From an uncultured Saprospiraceae bacterium (GTDB lineage Bacteria > Bacteroidota > Bacteroidia > Chitinophagales > Saprospiraceae), in contig CALFBH010000012.1 in NCBI GenBank assembly GCA_937951615.1, positions 97,521-161,520 of the forward strand: a stretch of DNA of 64,000 nucleotides. Direction: 5' to 3'. Positions 59,627-64,000 of this stretch are shown here, piece by piece. A program made the position numbers and the translations under genes. How positions within the stretch are numbered: the stretch's first letter is position 1; each line of letters begins with the position of its first letter. Under the pieces are notes generated by a model that did not search any database, was not told where the DNA came from, and saw nothing but the letters and a program-made list of their open reading frames with translations.

Positions 59627-60902
59627 AAACAAACTAGCAGAAACATTAGACCTATCCCAAACAGGACTAAAAAAAATAGACCCCGCACTCACCACATTCC
59701 GCCACTTAAAAAGTATAAAATCCGTTGGACTCAGCACCAAAATAAAGCAAGAACTAAAAGACCTCTTATACCTCATCAGTGAATTTAACCGACTGGAAAT
59801 AGGCGAACAGGAAGGCGTGAACTTATATCGCTTATTGCAAAAAGAAAGCCCTGAAATTGACACAGATACACTGCTGGCCGCAACCAATATCAACCACGAT
59901 GTCTTAAGGAATAAAGCAGCCTTGGTTTTGTCCAATCGTTTTAAAAGAACCCATAAAGCAAATCCATTTAATACACATCATCAATTGGTCTTTTATGGCT
60001 ATTTTCCACAACAACATTTTTATAAAAAACAACTAGAAAAACATGGTTTCCAGTATTCGGCAATGGCGGGCAAAGAGGCTACACACGCGCTCATTGGCGA
60101 AGCCATCAGCCCTTATGACCGGAAGGAAATCAGAGAGAAAAAACTGATTTGCCTAACGGCAAAAGACCTCCAGGCAATACTGGAAAAACTGGAAATGCCT
60201 TACCTCAAAGCCGAAGCTGCTCAATATACAGGCGGACTGGATAATTTGGCAAACATGCTTATGGCAGAAGAGGAAAAAAATGTAGAATTAGCTTTAGGAA
60301 TTTTGCAAGGAGGCGGTGTGCCGGAAGTTTTACTGACAGACGTCTTGCTGGTTCACTTGTTTCATCCCAATTCTTTGTACCAATCCAAAGCTCGGCGTTT
60401 ATTGTACATTCATGCGCCACAAAAATTAGCTGATTTTTTGTCGAATCATCCCTTTCAGGACAAATTTACGGAAGTACAACTGGCGGGCTGGCTGATAAAA
60501 AGTAGCAAAAAAGCAGCATTGGATATGGAGAAAATGGCTCGTTTTTTATACCAAAAAAAGAAAAGAGCTGGGTATTATATTTTTACAAAAGGCGGGCCGA
60601 CACTACGACATGAAATACTGAAAATAGCGAATGAAAAGGGTACATTAGACTTGTCGTATCATCGTTTAAAACAAGTTCCACCAGAGATTTTTGAGTATAA
60701 AAACTGGAGTACACTGAACTTTAGCCATAATCGCCTGACGGATTTTCCTTACGAGAATGAAATTGAAGATTTAGAGCAATTAAAGGTATTAGATTTGCGT
60801 TTTAACAGCCTTACAGATGTAGAAAATATTCACCACAAATTGACACAGATTAGCACAATTGATGTCAGCGTAAAATGTGGTAAAGAAAAAATCTCTCGCT
60901 AA
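59619..60902 (+). CDS. Leucine-rich-repeat protein with a BRCT-like middle
   Basis: 427 residues. The N-terminus (KLAETLDLSQTGLKKIDPAL) and C-terminus (LDLSYHRLKQVPPEIFEYKN, then LNFSHNRLTDFPYENEIEDL) are short LRR stretches. Between them, LVFYGYFPQQHFYKKQLEKH, THALIGEAISPYDRKEIREK and LICLTAKDLQAIL resemble a BRCT-type fold; the rest (about 200-330) is helical. No catalytic motif is evident. It overlaps the GNAT gene by 8 bp. The last codons (KEKISR) run into the repeat at 60893. Probably a cytoplasmic protein-protein interaction factor. Confidence 0.6.
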   Translation: MPKNKLAETLDLSQTGLKKIDPALTTFRHLKSIKSVGLSTKIKQELKDLLYLISEFNRLEIGEQEGVNLYRLLQKESPEIDTDTLLAATNINHDVLRNKAALVLSNRFKRTHKANPFNTHHQLVFYGYFPQQHFYKKQLEKHGFQYSAMAGKEATHALIGEAISPYDRKEIREKKLICLTAKDLQAILEKLEMPYLKAEAAQYTGGLDNLANMLMAEEEKNVELALGILQGGGVPEVLLTDVLLVHLFHPNSLYQSKARRLLYIHAPQKLADFLSNHPFQDKFTEVQLAGWLIKSSKKAALDMEKMARFLYQKKKRAGYYIFTKGGPTLRHEILKIANEKGTLDLSYHRLKQVPPEIFEYKNWSTLNFSHNRLTDFPYENEIEDLEQLKVLDLRFNSLTDVENIHHKLTQISTIDVSVKCGKEKISR

Positions 60903-60957
60903 GGCGCAAAGCCGCTAAGAGAAAACAAACTTTGCGCCTTTGCGTCTTTGCGAGATA
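60893..60957. repeat. CGCAAAG-unit inverted arrays (second copy)
   Basis: CTCGCTAAGGCGCAAAGCCG and CTAAGAG are mirrored by CTTTGCGCCTTTGCGTCTTT and GCGAG. The unit matches 33530-33579. It starts inside the last codons of the LRR gene. Confidence 0.7.
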
Positions 60958-61015
60958 GCCTTACAGATTTGCTCTGTGTACTCTATGCTAATTCTGTGGT
61001 GAAAAATAAAACAAC

Positions 61016-61621
61016 ATGACTCATTTTCCTGAAAATCATCTTCAACTAACGACTTACACTGTTGGTCAGAACGGTCATTTTTCCTTTCCACGCCGATTCA
61101 AATTTTCCAATCATGTAGAACAGGTGCGTTGGCAGGTCATTATGAACGAAGATTGTAATTATCTGCTCCAGGAAAAAGATGGAACAAGGAGTAGAGACCA
61201 ACGTGACTGGAACAAATTGTGTGGCGTGTTTTATGCCTGGTTCAATACCCGAAAAGACACCGCTATGATGGGCTGGCGATACAATCCCGATACCGATAAT
61301 ATCGAATTGGCACCCTATTACCACATTTCCGGTAGCCGAGATTTGCTGGAAGAACCCCTGATGACGGTGAAAAGATGTGAATTATTTGAAGTCGTATTGA
61401 CTATTGACAGAAGCTGTAAAAAATACCAGTGGGAAATGCGGAAATCCGATTATAAATGTGCACACGAAATATCTTTCCATCACTACAGGATGACATGCGG
61501 CTACATCAATTTTTACTTTGGCGGCAATCGGAGAGCACCGCAATGGGTCAGTGCGCAAATTGGTATGGAAATTCGTAAAATAGAACGAAAAGGCTATTCA
61601 CCAGTCCTTCCATTTGAATAA
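61016..61621 (+). CDS. Uncharacterised protein
   Basis: 201 residues with no signal peptide and no domain I recognise. It is rich in aromatic residues and strand-like segments (HFSFPRRFKFSNHVEQVRWQ, then AMMGWRYNPDTDNIELAPYY, then GYINFYFGGNRRAPQWVSAQ), suggesting one compact beta fold. Normal codon use and clear ATG; likely a real gene. It stands between the LRR protein and a methyltransferase-like gene on the same strand. Confidence 0.6.
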   Translation: MTHFPENHLQLTTYTVGQNGHFSFPRRFKFSNHVEQVRWQVIMNEDCNYLLQEKDGTRSRDQRDWNKLCGVFYAWFNTRKDTAMMGWRYNPDTDNIELAPYYHISGSRDLLEEPLMTVKRCELFEVVLTIDRSCKKYQWEMRKSDYKCAHEISFHHYRMTCGYINFYFGGNRRAPQWVSAQIGMEIRKIERKGYSPVLPFE

Positions 61622-61661
61622 TTTTTCCAATTTCTCTGATGCAGCTTTCATGAAAATAATT

Positions 61662-61669
61662 TACATTTG
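61662..61669 (+). promoter_or_regulatory. -7 box upstream of the methyltransferase-like gene
   Basis: TACATTTG, 135 bp before the ATG at 61805, implying a long AT-rich leader. Confidence 0.4.
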
Positions 61670-61804
61670 TATGATATTTTATTAACAATCAGCAGTACTG
61701 CAAAATTGAGAAACAAAGGTGAGATGGAGGAAATTGTATATATTAAGCCGCCACAAAAATAGGTACTTGAACGTATCATTCAGATTTTAAATATAAATTT
61801 TTAA

Positions 61805-62716
61805 ATGAAAAAAGCCATTAAAATAATTTTTATTTATATATTTGAAAAAACAGGAATAGACTGGATTTTTAAACTAAAAAATATTCGGAGCAAAGATATT
61901 TATACCAAAAAAATCAATAAGTCGGAACAAATTCGTTTATTGCTTCATTATCAGTCATTAAAGCGGCAGGAAAATGAGAATTTACCTGACTTTAACAATA
62001 TTATATTCAGGAATTTTTCTCAAAATGGTGAAGATGGGATTTTATTGTATATTTTTGCGTTAATTGGGTTTGAGTCCCGACGAAGCATTGAGATAGGATG
62101 TGGTGATGGTATTGAAAGCAATACTGCCAATCTGATTATCCATCATGGCTTCGAAGGCTTACTGATAGATGGTGACGAACAGAATATTCGTTATGGAAAA
62201 GCTTTCTATCGGTATTGCAGAGATACTTCAGTCTATCCGCCGAAGCTGATAAAAGCTTGGGTGAATGCTGAAAATGTAAATGAGTTGTTTCGTGAAAATG
62301 AAGTGGAAGGAGAGATTGATGTGTTGTCTATAGATGTAGATGGAATGGATTACTGGATATGGGATGCGATAGATTGTGTTTCACCAAGAGTAATCGTAGC
62401 AGAATGCAATAATCTCTGGGCAGCGGATGAGTCGAAAACAATACCCTATAATGCAGCTTTTGTTTCTGACGCGCCTGAGTATTACGCGGGAGCTTCGCTA
62501 GCTGCTTTGACTAAATTGGCAAAGAAAAAAGATTATCGCCTGATTGGAGCAAATCGTTATGGATTTAATGCTTTTTTTCTCAGAAACGATATTGATAAAG
62601 AAAGCAAATATTTACCCGAAAAAACACCCGCGCAATGTCTGGATAATCCATACAGCCGATATGCGAGGAGAGTAAAAAAAGAGAAGATAATTAATCGCCC
62701 TTGGATAGAAATTTAG
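61805..62716 (+). CDS. FkbM-type SAM-dependent methyltransferase-like protein
   Basis: 303 residues. The conserved lead-in NFSQNGEDGILLYIFALIG precedes a class I methyltransferase core: IEIGCGDGIESNTANLI (motif I, SAM binding), LLIDGDEQNIRYG (acidic loop), then VLSIDVDGMDYWIWDAI, typical of FkbM-like proteins that often modify surface polysaccharides. No glycan genes surround it, so the acceptor is unknown. Confidence 0.7.
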   Translation: MKKAIKIIFIYIFEKTGIDWIFKLKNIRSKDIYTKKINKSEQIRLLLHYQSLKRQENENLPDFNNIIFRNFSQNGEDGILLYIFALIGFESRRSIEIGCGDGIESNTANLIIHHGFEGLLIDGDEQNIRYGKAFYRYCRDTSVYPPKLIKAWVNAENVNELFRENEVEGEIDVLSIDVDGMDYWIWDAIDCVSPRVIVAECNNLWAADESKTIPYNAAFVSDAPEYYAGASLAALTKLAKKKDYRLIGANRYGFNAFFLRNDIDKESKYLPEKTPAQCLDNPYSRYARRVKKEKIINRPWIEI

Positions 62717-62836
62717 TGAATGAACTCAATTAGACACCACTTTCAATTTAGAGAATTGGCTTATTGCCAATAATCTTTTTGAATTTGAATTTGGTGTTTG
62801 AATTTGTATTTCAATATAAAACTTACGAATGTTGCT

Positions 62837-63781
62837 ATGAGTTTTCAAAATACATTGATGAAAGCGTACTTGCTGCGCAAAAGACGAAAGTGGGACAAGA
62901 AACTAGATGGACGACTGCCAGAACCTGGAGTTTTACGTAAATGGCTAGTGAATATGATGTCCCGTTTTGACTTGCCGGCAGGTGTTAAAATTAAAGAGCA
63001 GGAAATAGAAGGGGTTAAAGCCGAATGGATGATTCCGCCACAGGTTTTAGAATCGGATGAAATGATTCTGTATCTACACGGTGGTGGTTATGTGATGGGG
63101 TCTATCCATACACATCGTCCATTTGCAGCAAAACTGGCTTTAGAATGTCGTACAAAAGTCTTGCTCATAGACTATGCACTGGCACCAGAGAATCCATATC
63201 CTGCAGCAGTGAATGACATCATGGCGGTTTATTCCTGGTTGCAAAAAGGTGGCTATAAAGGTGGAAATATTATTCTGGCCGGCGATTCGGCTGGCGGAGG
63301 CTTAGTGATGTCCACTATGTTGAATATTCGGGATGAGAGAATGGTGCCACCGGCAGGTGCGATATTATTGTCGCCCTGGGTTGATTTGAGTTGTTCGGGA
63401 GAATCCATGACCACAATAGCGAAAAAAGATCCTTTGTTCAATCCAGGTTTGGTAGCAAGTATGGCACCCTGGTATGCAGGCAAACTGCCTTTGGATGATC
63501 CTGGGGTTTCACCACTATTTGCCGACCTTACAGGCTTACCACCTCTGTTGATACAAGTAGGAACAGTAGAAATTTTTCTGGATGATTCTATTCGCCTTGC
63601 TGAAAGGGCAAAAGCAGCTGGTGTGGAAGTAGACCTGGAAGTCTGTAAAGGACAGATGCATGTCTTTCAAATGGCATGGGAACGCCTGCCAGAAGCACGT
63701 AAAGCGATTGAAAAAATTGCATCATTTACACGTAAAAAATTGGGACTGGCACGGGTGATGTATCATGAGACGGAGGTGTAA
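62837..63781 (+). CDS. Alpha/beta hydrolase fold-3 (HSL-type) esterase
   Basis: 314 residues from ATG 62837; the longer frame from 62798 adds 13 residues without family support. Motifs of the hormone-sensitive-lipase group: the oxyanion HGGGYVMGS, the nucleophile elbow GDSAGGG, a late Asp in the EIFLDDS region and the catalytic His in KGQMHVFQMAW. It hydrolyses small esters or lipids. No signal peptide, so it acts inside the cell. It is the last gene before the heptamer repeat. Confidence 0.82.
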   Translation: MSFQNTLMKAYLLRKRRKWDKKLDGRLPEPGVLRKWLVNMMSRFDLPAGVKIKEQEIEGVKAEWMIPPQVLESDEMILYLHGGGYVMGSIHTHRPFAAKLALECRTKVLLIDYALAPENPYPAAVNDIMAVYSWLQKGGYKGGNIILAGDSAGGGLVMSTMLNIRDERMVPPAGAILLSPWVDLSCSGESMTTIAKKDPLFNPGLVASMAPWYAGKLPLDDPGVSPLFADLTGLPPLLIQVGTVEIFLDDSIRLAERAKAAGVEVDLEVCKGQMHVFQMAWERLPEARKAIEKIASFTRKKLGLARVMYHETEV

Positions 63782-64000
63782 TTATCCAATTATTTTCAGC
63801 GGCTTGCTTGATAGTTGGCAGTCCGTCCATAGCTGCAATCTTTTAGCGGTCGATAGTCGATAGTCCATAGACAGGACGTAAACGATGTAGACGAGTGCCG
63901 AAAGGCACTCGACCATCGACCATCGACCATCGACCATCGACCATCGACCATCGACCATCGACCATCGACCATCGACCATCGACCATCGACCATCGACCAT
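63782..64000. repeat. Heptamer element and CGACCAT tandem array running off the window
   Basis: GGTCGATAGTCGATAGTCCA followed by TAG (about 63848-63870) precedes thirteen exact copies of the 7-bp unit CGACCAT (63910-64000), which continue past the window end. The unit is the one at the edges of elements H1-H4. The array also opens spurious frames on both strands. Confidence 0.85.

Noticed and set aside
63910..64000. CRISPR-like regular repeat array
   Set aside because: The 7-bp units are contiguous with no spacers; it is a simple tandem repeat. The same holds for the arrays at 11463, 17646 and 40722.

Overview
The window looks like a chromosomal stretch of a Bacteroidota bacterium, most likely of the Saprospiria (Lewinella/Haliscomenobacter-like). 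The signs are type IX secretion (T9SS) C-terminal sorting domains, a PorE-like OmpA lipoprotein, two TonB receptors with carboxypeptidase-like N-terminal domains, a DUF1800/DUF1501 pair, SIMPL proteins, and TAnnTTTG promoter boxes before many genes. The DNA is AT-rich and I saw no rRNA, tRNA or CRISPR array. About 50 genes are supported.

Layout. 0-2.6 kb: a CHAT-protease effector, divergent from a TIR-coiled-coil-FGE/C-type-lectin protein whose last 120 bp looks like the variable region of a diversity-generating retroelement (DGR). 2.9-9.8 kb: secreted PA14/discoidin protein, DUF1501 and DUF1800 proteins, and a small T9SS cargo. 9.8-16.1 kb: BlaR1/BlaI-type pair, NlpC/P60 peptidase, lipoprotein, acyl-CoA carboxylase beta subunit, SDR protein. 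16.5-18.6 kb: T4-like RNA repair pair (RNA ligase plus polynucleotide kinase-phosphatase). 18.9-33.5 kb: two TonB receptors, a beta-helix lipoprotein, a LolD-like ATPase, two SIMPL genes (one frameshifted), lipoproteins and an SGNH hydrolase. 33.7-41.7 kb: beta-oxidation genes (thiolase, FadJ-like), a toxin-antitoxin pair, an AlkD-like repair protein and a paaG-paaH-paaI-like run. 41.9-45.9 kb: OmpA protein with Pro/Val-rich repeats and a peptide-binding lipoprotein. 46-52.8 kb: two tandem exosortase-H modules, each with substrate protein(s), an exosortase and a companion membrane protein. 53-64 kb: alpha-galactosidase, an AbiL-like ATPase/RloB defence pair, PorE-like protein, GNAT, LRR protein, methyltransferase-like protein and an esterase.

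The strongest leads are the putative DGR-diversified TIR protein beside a CHAT effector, and the duplicated exosortase-H locus whose sorting tails are unusually long (IPTL-type helix plus a second hydrophobic region). No reverse transcriptase or template repeat is in the window, so any diversification would have to be driven from elsewhere.

Intergenic DNA is densely structured. Many gaps hold a short tandem array (7-9 bp units), a central hairpin, and the same array inverted, with a different unit at each locus. There are also a 146-bp MITE-like element in two inverted copies, a ~185-bp multi-hairpin repeat in two copies, two perfect palindromes of about 50 bp with a shared core, and a family of heptamer-flanked elements. 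Starts were often moved inward from the longest reading frame, using signal peptides, promoter boxes or family N-termini.
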